From NCBI GenBank assembly GCA_005406025.1, contig BGZK01000093.1:310001-374000 (forward strand): DNA of 64,000 nucleotides, in the 5' to 3' direction. The notes beneath the pieces were generated by a model, which saw nothing but the letters and a program-made list of their open reading frames with translations, was not told the DNA's origin and did not search any database. Origin of the DNA: Eumeta japonica (Eukaryota; Arthropoda; Insecta; Lepidoptera; Psychidae). Positions 35,870 through 46,339 of the stretch are shown here, piece by piece. A program made the translations under genes and the position numbers. Each line of letters opens with the position of its first letter. Position 1 is the first letter of the stretch.

Positions 35870-36069
35870 TGTGAGTATGGTCCTTAAAGTTACGGCACTC
35901 GTACCCTTATGTCTTCAACTCTCAACACCACAAGTGTCTCGCAATAATTTTTCACAAGTAATGCAACTAATGAAGCAAAATAATGATTAAAAAAATTTAA
36001 AAATCACCAGCCGAACAAAACGAACTAGTTAAAACTCGCGTGACACATTAAACAAAGCATTGGACATTG

Positions 36070-36115
36070 AATTTGATCGGTTGACTCCGCGCCCTGCCCC
36101 CGCGACACCGTAACA
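36070..36115 (-). promoter_or_regulatory. G+C-rich segment upstream of the four-exon gene
   Basis: About 200 bp upstream of the proposed start codon, the minus strand reads GCGGGGGCAGGGCGCGGAG in otherwise AT-rich sequence. Its position suits a promoter. No TATA box or clear initiator can be assigned. Confidence 0.3.
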
Positions 36116-36119
36116 GCGA

Positions 36120-37140
36120 TGTGGAAGGGATGATCACTTGTTTCAAACGACAAATGGATTATTTCATTCAACTTATGTGAAAATCGTTTTAAACAATTAA
36201 TGTCAGTAGAAATAACATTTAATTTATAGTTATTATAATAATGTTAAGTAATAAAAGTAATCATTTTTCTTTGTCGTTTTGAAAATTATTTGTACCTATT
36301 TAATTGACGTAATTAACAGGTCTTAGATAAATCAATATGCCAAATTTATTAATTTAACAATGAAAATCATCAACACTATTAATTTATTAAATTGTTTTAA
36401 TTATTCGTCCTAAATTGATCCAACCTGTATATTTGTACAAATTTGCTAAATAAAATGATCTAATCATACAAGGAGGAAAATAATAATAGAAACAACGTAT
36501 ATTTTTTGTTGAAATTAATATGCATACCTACATTGTTGGTTCAATTACGAATGAATTTGTTGTCATAACTAATCAGCTTTCGTTGATATACATAATTTCA
36601 TAGTTGTTTTATTTAATATAAGGTCAACTAAGAGAAAATCTCTCTTGTTTAACTTTCATTTTTTTGAGTGTAGGTTTTTTTTTTAATTTACACTCGGCAG
36701 TTTATCGGGTATTTACAAAAAATGTAATATATATGGAAAGAGTTAGTAAACCTAAAGATTTCGTGTTTGTCGTTTAATGTTTATGAAAGTTTTCAATTTA
36801 TGAATATTTTTTTCGATGTACAATAACACTTGGAAGATTTAAAAAAATACTGTAATGTCAATATTCTGTGTTCTTTAAAATAATTCCTACAAAATTCTTT
36901 AAAATTTGCTACAACTAGTCATTCTGTTAAATTACCCATAAAATTACAGTAAATAGGGTAGATGTTGGAAATGGATACAATAAATAGTTCCAACACACAG
37001 ATTGAAGACGTGCATTACACAAACAGTGGGAAACTATTCATTTACTCAAAAAATATTTATGTCTAGAAAAAACATTAGGAAATATTTAACTTTCCAATAA
37101 AACAATATTATAATTGCCAAAAGCACGCGAGAATGTCGTA
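36120..37140. other. AT-rich DNA, nothing recognised beyond the terminal repeat
   Basis: It contains AGAGAAAATCTCTCTTG (small palindrome near 36631), the inverted terminal word at 36659 and T runs. No coding evidence. Confidence 0.4.
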
Positions 37141-37540
37141 GGTCTCAAGTTACAACAATTCTTACGTTACAAGCACCGGGTAACACTATAGACTCTGTTC
37201 AGCGGCGTGTGGTCACCGACGTCGCAGAGGCGCACCGCACAAAAAATACGTTACAGGTAACAATTTATACGAGTGAAATTTATACAGTTTAAAGTAGTGT
37301 TTATACAATTTATAATAATGTTGATTTGCGTAAGTTTTCGTTTTGATGGGGAAATCCATTATATAAAAAAAAACTGTGTAAATGAGAGAAACTGGCTGGC
37401 AATCCAGATACAAACATTTAGTGAAAAGCCGACTTGGCTAGTTTTCACCATTATGAGAATCGTTCATAAAGTCGTTTATGTCGTCAATCTATGGTTCTGC
37501 GCGAACAAACAAAATTATATGACTATAGGGCATTTTATAT

Positions 37541-37545
<5 letters not shown>

Positions 37546-37617
<72 letters not shown>
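37546..37617. repeat. (TA)n microsatellite, about 36 units
   Basis: This is the longest uninterrupted TA tract of the window. Frames across it translate to alternating Ile-Tyr and are not genes. It is likely to vary in length between individuals. Confidence 0.95.
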
Positions 37618-37622
<5 letters not shown>

Positions 37623-38289
37623 AAATTTTATAACACCCTAACAAATATTAGCAATTTAAAGCTTAATATTTCGCAAACGGATCCCTAAAAAGCGCCCGAT
37701 CCGAAAAACAAAAAATGAATATTGTTTAAATACTTGAAATTAGTTTTACATCTTAAATTAATTCTGTGGGGTAATTGCAGATAGGTAATCGGCAAATTTT
37801 TGTCCTCAAACTTTTAAGAATTCTAATTCAGTTTCCAAGGAATTTTAAATATTGCTATTAACAAGGCTGTTTGCGTACTATTTTAAGGCTTGACTGTGTC
37901 AGACCAGTAGGAAGTATATATGTTTGTGCGTTCAAATTTTTGTATAACTGCAACGGAGGTTTTGTTATTCGTAATGAGATTTTCGATTTTATGATGTATC
38001 AAATTTGTTACATACACGTAATGTGAAATCAATTTCTGAATATTATCTATGAAAATTAACATTTGATTGTTTTAACTTCTATATGAAAGTTAACAAAACT
38101 GCTTTCCTATATCGATTATATTTGATAGTGATCTGGTATAGGGATGCTCCAGCCCGATTGAACTGGCTGGCTTTCAGAATAAGCACTATCTGAATATGTA
38201 TATGTCGACATACTACCACTATACTACATGACGTTTATATCACTTTAACACAATTCATAGTGGGAAATCATCACTAATTTCGACATAGT

Positions 38290-38382
38290 CAGTAAAAGGA
38301 TTCCCATTTTGAATAATGATAAATAGGAGGTATACTTCCTTTAATCAGCTTTCTATTTCATGACTTTCAAGTCCTTTTACTG
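38290..38382. repeat. Short inverted repeat (CAGTAAAAGGA), MITE-like spacing
   Basis: CAGTAAAAGGA (38290..38300) and TCCTTTTACTG (38372..38382) are exact inverted copies 71 bp apart. It may be a very short non-autonomous element or chance. Confidence 0.35.
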
Positions 38383-38559
38383 TGTAATTAACGATAAAAA
38401 TACCAAATAAATATATACTATGATTTTATTTCAACTACTCCAATATGAGATGAGTGAAATTATTACCAAAATATCTATAAATATTAGGGCTATGGAACTA
38501 TTTTTATTATCAAAATAATGTTTCAAATGGCTTTGATTTAATATGAGTCCATCGTTATG

Positions 38560-39572
38560 TGGCCCAACTTTTCGACCACATTTATTTTTCGACATAGTCG
38601 CTTTTTAGCATAATACATTTGGCAAATCTTTTTTCAGATTCAAAAAATTTCTTTTCAAAACTCTACATCCTGAGTACCCAAAAGTTCCTGTACTGCAGCG
38701 ACAACTGCTTCATCGTCTTAAAATCTCTGTCCTTCCAGATATTCCTTCAAGTTTGGAAATAGATAGAAATCACTAGGGGCAAGATCGGGTACATATGGAG
38801 GATGCTCAAGTATTCAAAGCCATTATCTCAAATAGCAGCAATAGTAACCGCGGATCTATGAACCGATAGACATTACCTTGATGAATTTTTACTAGAGTGC
38901 CTCGCATTTCTTTTGAATTTCGCTAATTTTTATGTAATTATTTTTGGTTGTTCTATATACAGAGCCCGTAAAAGTAGCTCCACGGTCGAGATATTCCATC
39001 ATGACCACTCCTTTACTATTACAGAAAAAAGAGCCCATGGTCTTACCGGCGAGTTGTCCTGGCTTGTCTTAGAGATTGAAGATAACTTTTCCAAGTCATA
39101 GATTGTATTTTGCTTCTGGATAGTAACGGTGAAGCTACGTTTCAAGCGTGGTTGTAAATCGAGTCAAGAAACTATCGGAATCTTGTTGTAACAGTTCCAA
39201 AGGAAGCTCGAGAAATGTTCAGCCTTGTTTGTGTTCCAGCATCGCTAAGCATTCTGGGGACTCGGGAAGAGAATATGTTTTTCATCCGCAAATATTCGTG
39301 TAAAATTCAATCCACGCTACCAATCGAAACATTTGTCTATTTGGCCATAGAAAGTACTATGCCACGACGATCTGTTAAAACGTTTTTTTGTATAAAGTTT
39401 TTAAAATGCATGGTTCAAAATTTGACAAAATTTAACAAAATTGACGGCTTAGGAAGCTTATAAACGCGATAATATATTTCACAGGAGTAGAGTCTTTAAT
39501 GCATTTTTAAATACTTTCCATCGACATAAAGTAGTACACGAAAGAATTGACGTTTCTGAATTTCGTTTACGG
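38560..39572 (-). pseudogene. Mariner C: decayed mariner transposase
   Basis: On the minus strand, in order: the N-terminus VNEIQKRQFFRVLLYVDGK near 39570, then VLTDRRGIVL near 39375 and SIGSVDFILHEYLRMKN. SRVPRMLSDAGTQTRLNISR follows, the conserved WVPRxL block with Trp changed to Ser. KGVVMMEYLDRGATFTGSVY lies near 38990. The catalytic-domain end is PPYVPDLAPSDFYLFPNLKE near 38800..38740, and the C-terminal debris ends near 38560. Several in-frame stops and frameshifts are present. The wording places it in a different mariner lineage from A and B. Confidence 0.82.
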
Positions 39573-39689
39573 GATGTTAGCCCTTGGTTTTTTTGGTAAT
39601 TCTTCTACTTAATTATGTGGCGGTTTAGCTACAACACTTGCCCGTACAATTTAATAAGAGTGGACGAAGAAATGTTGAGTGATAAAACT

Positions 39690-39760
39690 ATGGCATATGG
39701 ACGGCCGGACAGACGAACAGGACGAAAATTATAAGGGTCTTTTACGCCTTTTTGACACGT
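39690..39760 (+). repeat. Fragment of a lepidopteran repeat (GGACAGACGAACAGGACG)
   Basis: ATGGACGGCCGGACAGACGA and AAATTATAAGGGTC resemble the last part of the CCGGCCAAG...GGGTTCC repeat group. Only about 70 bp are preserved. Confidence 0.4.
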
Positions 39761-39805
39761 AAAGCTAAAAAGGGATAAAATATATTCGAATAACATATAC
39801 GTATA

Positions 39806-39900
39806 GAGCTGCAATGGCCAAGTGGTCAGCGCGTTGTTTTTAAATTGAAACATAGCTGAGTTAATACCCGTTCATAAAGTAGTAAGTACCCAGCCGTAAA
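39806..39900 (+). mobile_element. tRNA-derived SINE head, second family
   Basis: GCAATGGCCAAGTGGTCAGC carries a perfect A box (TGGCCAAGTGG, 39815..39825). A weak B box (GAGTTAATACCC, 39858..39869) follows at the expected distance. The acceptor stem cannot pair, so this is a SINE head and not a working tRNA gene. Confidence 0.5.
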
Positions 39901-40267
39901 TTAATTAATCAATGAATTTTTGATTTAAGTTAGTGGTCAACATTTTTTAACCCCCTCTGGACCAACTCGGTAGGTTTTTAATATTCAATTTACTGAAATA
40001 ATATATTGTGGGGATGTATTCCTAGAAATAAGCTCGACAGAAATCTGACTCATATAAACATAATTGTACCTAACAAATAAGCGTCATTATTAATACGTAT
40101 AATCTATTCAAGAGTTTATGAAAATCGATTTAATGTTATATTGTTTGGCAATTTTCTCCTATGTATCTCTATTTTAAACTAAAACTTTAATTTATTTTCA
40201 ATGCAAGTAGTAAATTATGTATTGGTTTATTTATTATTATTCTCTTTTTATTATATTACATATGCAT

Positions 40268-40271
<4 letters not shown>

Positions 40272-40301
<30 letters not shown>
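40272..40301. repeat. (TA)n microsatellite
   Basis: About 15 pure TA units. Confidence 0.9.
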
Positions 40302-40306
<5 letters not shown>

Positions 40307-40424
40307 CAACTCAAACGTGGTATCAAAACATATTTATTTAAAACGCTATGATTTTCCAGAATTACTACAATTGTTGCAAGTTTAAGGCAATAACAAAATA
40401 ATATTATCATAGGTACACGACTGT

Positions 40425-40495
40425 GCGCACGCGACGCGAGATCGGTGGCAGGTGCGAGCGCACCTGTGCAGCGCCGATTGTTGCATTCCTCTGAA
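40425..40495. promoter_or_regulatory. Small G+C-rich patch with palindrome GGTGCGAGCGCACC
   Basis: A short G+C-rich patch in AT-rich sequence with the near-perfect palindrome GGTGCGAGCGCACC. It lies 400 bp before island 8 and may belong to the same regulatory block. Confidence 0.25.
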
Positions 40496-40864
40496 GTTAA
40501 TAATCCAGCTCTTTCCTTTGGCTTCTAGAAAATTAAACGCTTGGAGTCCTCGAAGGTTTTTTAGGTGTTAAACGTCAAAATTGTGTGATAGAAGTACGAA
40601 ATAAATTGTATTACGAAATCCTAATATAAAATTATTTTTCAAATCAAACCTTATTGCCATGTAATTCCGTGGCATTGCTAATACTAGCATACGTACCGAA
40701 GATAAACAAAATTTAGGAAAATTATCGATGCACACAATTTAAGAATATTTTTTACCATTTAACCGGACGAACGTGCATTGACCTTGACATAAATAGATTT
40801 TATGTCAATTTCCTACAAGTCGTCGAGAATTAAGAGCTATCGCAATCATTATCGAAATCGTAAG

Positions 40865-41130
40865 TAGCTAATTTTACGCGAACGTGGGGCTGCAAGTGCA
40901 AGTGCACGCGTAATGCAGGACGAGCGCCGGCGCCGGCGGCGGCGCCTGCGCGGCCGCCGCATCGCCCGGAGCGCCGCGGCGTTGAGTCACGTCTATATCG
41001 GCGCGTCCGTGGCCTAGAGCGCGGCCGCGGCCCAACAAGAAGGCCGCGACGCGCGCCCGAATTAGCGCACTCCCCTCGCTTTGCGGCGATTCGCTTTCCT
41101 TTTGCGATCCCCAGCGGCCCGTGAAGAAGC
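40865..41130. promoter_or_regulatory. G+C-rich island 8, candidate regulatory block
   Basis: This is the densest CpG block of the window, with GCCGGCGCCGGCGGCGGCGC and GCGGCCGCGGCC. A 103-codon minus-strand frame spans it but is Ala/Arg/Pro-rich by composition and starts in an AT-rich stretch. GTTGAGTCAC is AP-1-like. Regulatory role inferred. Confidence 0.4.
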
Positions 41131-41629
41131 TTGGAAAATATTTGTAGAAGCTATTTAAGCGGTACAGTCGGAAGATTAATTTCATTTCGGTTAGGTTAAT
41201 TTAGGTATCGAGCACCGCACGCGTTTTTTTTCCAACAATTCAAATTTACACGTTAATTTATATTTACGTGTTTCACGTTAATTACAATGGTAATTTTCTC
41301 ATCCAGAAAAGAAAGTTAGTGTTTACCGACGAAGGTTGCAATTTGAGGCCCGGGCCGAAGTCAGGATCTCAGTCTTCAAATCACATCTGTGAGAAACGTA
41401 TTTTCTCCCATAGTATTTATTCAATAATACGCATACGACAAAAATAAAAGAGGAATGCCTTATTTGAATTTTATAATTATGTGAATTCAACTTTTTAACT
41501 GGTTTCGAAAACGAATCTAGCGTTCAATTTTTTTTTGTCTGTTCAATGCGTTCAAAATCGATTTTCGTACATTTTTTCCACTCACATATTTATGTGATAA
41601 AAACGACGCATGTTCCGCCTCGACTGTGG

Positions 41630-41715
41630 TGTATTAAGTATTATTATTCTGTATAGTGATGTCACGATATAATCAATAATGCATGGTTCGATCCTCGTGC
41701 AGAGTCACCATTAGA
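41630..41715 (+). mobile_element. Possible SINE head with perfect B box
   Basis: GGTTCGATCCT (about 41685..41695) fits the B-box consensus. An upstream TATAGTGATG is a weak A-box candidate at suitable distance. No tRNA cloverleaf can be drawn. Confidence 0.3.
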
Positions 41716-41719
41716 AAAA

Positions 41720-42850
41720 AGAGATATATCATGAATTCCAGCGAATTTTTCAGAAACTGGCGCCATAAAAACAAATTCGGAGATTCCTCAATCTCTTTGC
41801 GAATAGGTAAAAGAATTACATTTTAAGAGTTATCGAAAAAGTCTGATAAATATTCTAATAAGCGATATGAGTAGAAGAATCTTGATGGAAAACATAAATT
41901 AGCAGCTGATTTATGTTTTATTTGCATGTTATCATCGTTAATTTTACTTTTATTATATAAAATCAAATATTAAAACGGAAATGTGACAAAGGAAATATTT
42001 CAGATTCAGATAGAGAAATGTGTTTTAAAATGAAATACGATTTATTTCAATGATTTCAGTGTCATTTTGTAATGAAATAAATCAATGTAATTAGTTAATA
42101 TTGTTGACGTTTTACGCGTGCGACGATTGCAAATTCAACGAGCGGTGAGTCCAGTCGTATTGCGATCGGTATTTGATCGCTAAAACGTGAACAGTATTCT
42201 GAGAATAGAAATTTGATGTGTTCGTTTTTAACCAAATAATATACTCTCGTAATTTTAGTTTTTAAATTCCTGTATTTAATATTTTGGTAGCTAAAAATTA
42301 ACTTCAATATCTGTTTGTATAATTATCATTTATATTAGCATCACTAAATTATATTATCGATGATTATTTTTTATATATGCGAGTGAAACGTGTATCGGTC
42401 TCCGATCCGTCGACTGTCCGTTTTTGTCATAAACGTAAAAGTTTTCTTTCATGCGGTATGCGTTAGAACGGAGTTCGCAGCGATGTATTATAACGTTAGG
42501 ACTTTTATAATTTATCATTCCGAATAAAACAAATTGATGATATACGGACAATTTTTTTTTATATTCATCACGCTTTTTTTAGTTGTTTGAGCAATGATAG
42601 TCTTATTCAACAACTCCGTATAGAGTTGAATAATCTGTCATACATAGATGCTCCGCTTCACGCTTTGCCGTTCTGTTGCTAAAAATAAATAAAAATGCAT
42701 CGGTAATCGTGATATTCCTTTTTGGGATATTTATAATTACTGTATGGATGAGTATGCACTATCTCAAAATTGGTGTCGACTTTCTATGCCCTTAATAAAT
42801 GATTACACCATCTGGACGTGGTCTAACGTTTTTAACCAAGTTTATTCTTA
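41720..42850. other. AT-rich DNA with small hairpins, no gene recognised
   Basis: It includes a small palindrome around CAGCTG (AAAACATAAAT arms, near 41890..41920) and a mixed-composition patch near 42380..42490 with no assignable role. Confidence 0.4.
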
Positions 42851-42855
42851 GGCCA

Positions 42856-42984
42856 TAGACATTGTGTGTTTGCCTGCTGATTACGTACAAAACTACGAAA
42901 CGGTGTCGAAGGAGCGGCAGCGCTACGCTTGCGTCGCTGCTAACGCGTAGTTTTGCATGTAAGCGGCAAGCAAGCGTACAATGA
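42856..42984. mobile_element. Foldback element, ~130 bp
   Basis: TTGCCTGCTGATTACGTACA plus AAACTACG (42870..42897) pairs imperfectly with 42946..42973 (CGTAGTTTTGCATGTAAGCG and onward). Weaker pairing extends outwards (GACATTGTGTGT with GCGTACAATGAC). The interior is G+C-rich with GCAGCGCTACGCTTGCGTCG. It is probably a non-autonomous DNA element. Confidence 0.5.
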
Positions 42985-43024
42985 CGAATACGCGTGTATG
43001 CAGCGACGCCTCCGTGGGAAGTAA

Positions 43025-44725
43025 CCCTTAGTTTTAAATCCTTAAATATAACAAAATATAATCTACATGTGTACTTCTAACTTCTTAAGAACTCTTTTAT
43101 GTTTTTTATTGGTATTTACTGGCTGTAATAGCGTGAAAACAATGCTTTACAACTTATCGTTAAAGATTCTAATTTTTACATTTCGATAATTAATTGATAA
43201 ATTATTTTATCACAACAAAGTAGAAGGAGATATTGTTATCCTTGGCCTATTATGAACTACAATTGAAACCCATACATGGGGGTTAGCGGACCGGCCTTCT
43301 GACCTATCGAAGCGGCCTTGAAGTGTGCGGGCGCAGGTGGCACTGACAACGGCATGTGCAATGCTACATTTGTATGCTGCAACAATGAATGCATTTTAAA
43401 TTTATTTCCATACATTTTTTGAGCGTGTATAAAATATTTTATACCTGATTACGTACTAAAAAAAGGAAAACTTAATTTGAATTTCTCTCACGTGCTCAAT
43501 TTTTTTATGTATGTTCACCGACTTTTTGTAAAGAGCTGAACCGATTTGAATCGTTTAAACCATATTCTACTGCTGTAGCTTGCGAACAGATTCCATATAT
43601 TTTGCCATGACAAGAAACATAACGTCATTGATTTTTTTTATAGAAATCTGTTTAGTAGCTTTTTTTTAATTTTACATAGTAATGCCGCTTACATCACCGT
43701 TCACTTACTCAAGTTTATTTTGCTTTTCGGTGCTGGGGGAATAATCATAGAAGTATTAAAAGGTCCAGTAACTTACCGGCCTATTGACACGCCACCTTGT
43801 GAAATTGTGAGTATAAACGTGGTTGCATTCTAACTAAAAATGTAAAGATCCTAAAATGATTGCCAGAGCAAACGAAAGATGTGGGATCTAAATTACTTTT
43901 GCATTTTCTCCCAACAAAAATAATGAATACGTCTGACCAATTATATTGACGATTGGCTTAATCCACGAACAAAAACCAGATGCATTATAAAACTTAACAT
44001 TTATTTGATTAAAGCAAAAACAAATTTTTATATAATAATAAATTTTAGATATGAAACGACTTCTTTAAAAAAAAAGACGCCTTTAAAAACCTATTTAAGT
44101 GTTTACCTGTTTCTGAAGTCTAGCCAGCTAAAGCGAGGCAAATAAAAGACTAATAATCTGCAATATGAATACAGAAGGGCAGAGTCAAAAGGATATCGAT
44201 GGATTAAAGTCGAGACATAATAGTTTCTTGTAATAATTTTCATCTTAGATTGTGATATAAGAAGTATATAATTTTAGTAATTAATTAATTATTTCATAAA
44301 GTATTAGACATTAATAATTTGCATAATTTTCATTTGTGTTTGTTACTGCTATTGCTTAGGTTTGTTTATGTTTGCTGTCTTAGAATATTGGACACCTTAT
44401 GACACATAGACGCTCGTTAGCACATACCTTTCTCGAGCTTTGTGAATATAACTGCTTACATAGCAAATCGGATGGGATGACCACCAGTATTTATAAATAC
44501 TAAATTGTTACGAGAATAACCTAGATGATATAATTTTTCTCCTCTTGTACATAGAAAAAAAAAATGGACATATTTATGAGTAATAAACGGTACAAGAACA
44601 ATTTATATTACTGCTAACGAATTTTGGACATATTGTGAATATACACCAACAAAGCGTATACTCCTACGAATTCCTAATAACTGGCGAACATTAAGCGCCA
44701 CTTAAGCCTTTTATCTGAAAACAAA
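43025..44725. other. AT-rich DNA, no gene recognised
   Basis: Short mixed-composition segment at 43280..43370; otherwise AT-rich with no frame or repeat that I can name. Confidence 0.4.
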
Positions 44726-44729
44726 CATA

Positions 44730-44965
44730 GAAAAGGCGCGAGGTATCGATGAAGGCGAGACAATGGGCGCGGCGTGAGGCGGCGGCGGCCAGCGCGCCCT
44801 CTAACAACGCGACACTGTTTGCCGGAGATAGCGCTATCGCCTGAGAACCACAAACAGCACGGCCCGCGCCGCGCGCCACTGCGCCGGCGCGCCCGACGCT
44901 TGCGTAAGCGCCTGCGCTTTCGTCGAGCCGAGCTTCGTTATCGTTACGATTAGTACCAGATTGCG
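44730..44965. promoter_or_regulatory. G+C-rich island 9, candidate regulatory block
   Basis: CpG-rich from GGCGCGAGGTATCGATGAAG to TGCGATCGAGTGTCGCG, with an ATCGAT site and AT-rich flanks. The minus-strand frame of 62 codons shows no domain. Confidence 0.38.
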
Positions 44966-45583
44966 ATCGAGTGTCGCGTTTACGTTAACTATGGTCGATT
45001 GGAAAAAACTTCCTGTGTTGATTATCGATTAATTGATATCTAATAAACAGTATCGTCGAATCGTTGTTTAACACAGAAGTCTTTTTAAAACAGCAACTCT
45101 TTTAATACCACACATTTTCATTATGTCGATTTCGTTTTACGTAATAAACATTATTTTCCATTTTTGATCTTCGGAATCGAAAGCGGATTCTGACGATTTA
45201 AACCGTCAGTGCCTTTTTAGTAAACTTTTCTAGAATAAAATCTTTTTAAATGCATTCTAGAATAGGTCATAACGCTGTTTTCTGATTTTTTCTAAGCAAA
45301 TAAACGGTGCAATGAAATATTATGAGTTGATATTTAGTATAGGAATATTTACTGCGGCACTGCAAAGGGGTATTCGTTTAAACTCCTTTCAGATATACTT
45401 AATATTAACTTCTTTGCCTGATAATCGCCATCCCTGATGATAAGTTCCATTATTCGTTCATTTTAAAGATATTGACGTTAGCAATTTTATTGTGCTATCA
45501 TTTACGTTATTAATTGTTAACTTACATACACTACTCTTGATTGGCTTAAACTGTACCTATGTTTAATAATATTTATAACGTAT

Positions 45584-45805
45584 TAGCTGCTATAACGTCG
45601 CCCGCAGCGTTGATCTTTTGGACGCCGAATAGACAACTTCATCTTTTATACCAATACCATCCTAGTGGTATGCCCTACGTCGCTCTAAATGTTAACTTCA
45701 ATCTGGATCCCGAGTCTGCTATCGTTTCCGCTTGCACTCTCGATTACAATACGTTTCAATTTCGATTTCGGTTTTTCTTTCAATAAAATTTTGATCCGGG
45801 TTCAG
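45584..45805 (-). repeat. GARTCGGGA hexamer element, copy 3
   Basis: Plus-strand order: the degraded tail TCGCCCGCAGCGTTG, then CTGGATCCCGAGTCTGCTAT, CTCTCGATTACAATACG and TTTCGATTTCGG. It is the reverse complement of the copy 1 layout. Confidence 0.55.
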
Positions 45806-46154
45806 CTTTCATTTTAACGCTACCAATCAAAAATTATTGAAACTACTTTTTAAGTTTTTGCAATAATGTGTTGACATACGTCATTTTGGTTCAATCGATT
45901 GAGCTGTAATCAAGGCTCTCAATAACAGACAGACTAAAATTGATTTATATGTAAATAGCTATACTATTAGGACTTGCGATTTGAAATAAATCAAATTCAA
46001 CTAAATTTTGAGTCTTCAAGCCATAACTCTATGATTCTACAAGGCAAGGCACGTTATTCAAACAGGATTAAATATTTGTATTCATTCAAGCCTTCAAGAC
46101 TGATAGTGAACTACATCGGCGCCGCTTTTGGCTATCTCGTTCGTATCTTAAGGC

Positions 46155-46335
46155 GCGCATAATGTAGCGGTGTTCATAAACATCGCCGAGTTTACGGTCG
46201 TCGAACAGAGTTATGAGGTGTAGTATAATTAATTCAGCGGATGTCGGAACTGCACGTGCTGGGTATGCGAGAAGCGCGCGTCCGTCCGCCCGTCCGCTCC
46301 TAGGCCGAGAGGCGACCGCGTAATTGTTTTAGGTA
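46155..46335. promoter_or_regulatory. G+C-rich island 10, candidate regulatory block
   Basis: It includes GCACGTGC (E-box palindrome), GCGCGCGTCCGTCCGCCCGT and TAATTAATTC. Position and composition match the other islands. Confidence 0.35.
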
Positions 46336-46339
46336 CCGA

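Larger units (their letters stand above)
33045..36672. mobile_element. Possible composite interval bounded by TACACTCAAAAAAA inverted repeats
   Basis: TACACTCAAAAAAA (33045..33058) is mirrored exactly by TTTTTTTGAGTGTA (36659..36672). Between them are the 65-bp tandem array, the four-arm foldback element, a TA microsatellite and the four-exon gene. A short terminal repeat plus subterminal tandem repeats is a layout seen in several large DNA elements. However, 14 bp with seven A is weak evidence, I see no target-site duplication, and the ends may be unrelated. Confidence 0.25.

Noticed and set aside
37273..37688. Open frames with Ile-Tyr repeats
   Set aside because: They are translations of the (TA)n microsatellite.
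39806..39900. tRNA gene
   Set aside because: A-box is perfect but the acceptor and anticodon stems do not pair; best read as a SINE head.
40874..41185. 103-codon Ala/Pro/Arg-rich minus-strand protein
   Set aside because: Composition-driven frame over a CpG-rich island, without start context or motif.
41630..41715. tRNA gene around GGTTCGATCCT
   Set aside because: Only the B box is convincing; no cloverleaf can be formed.
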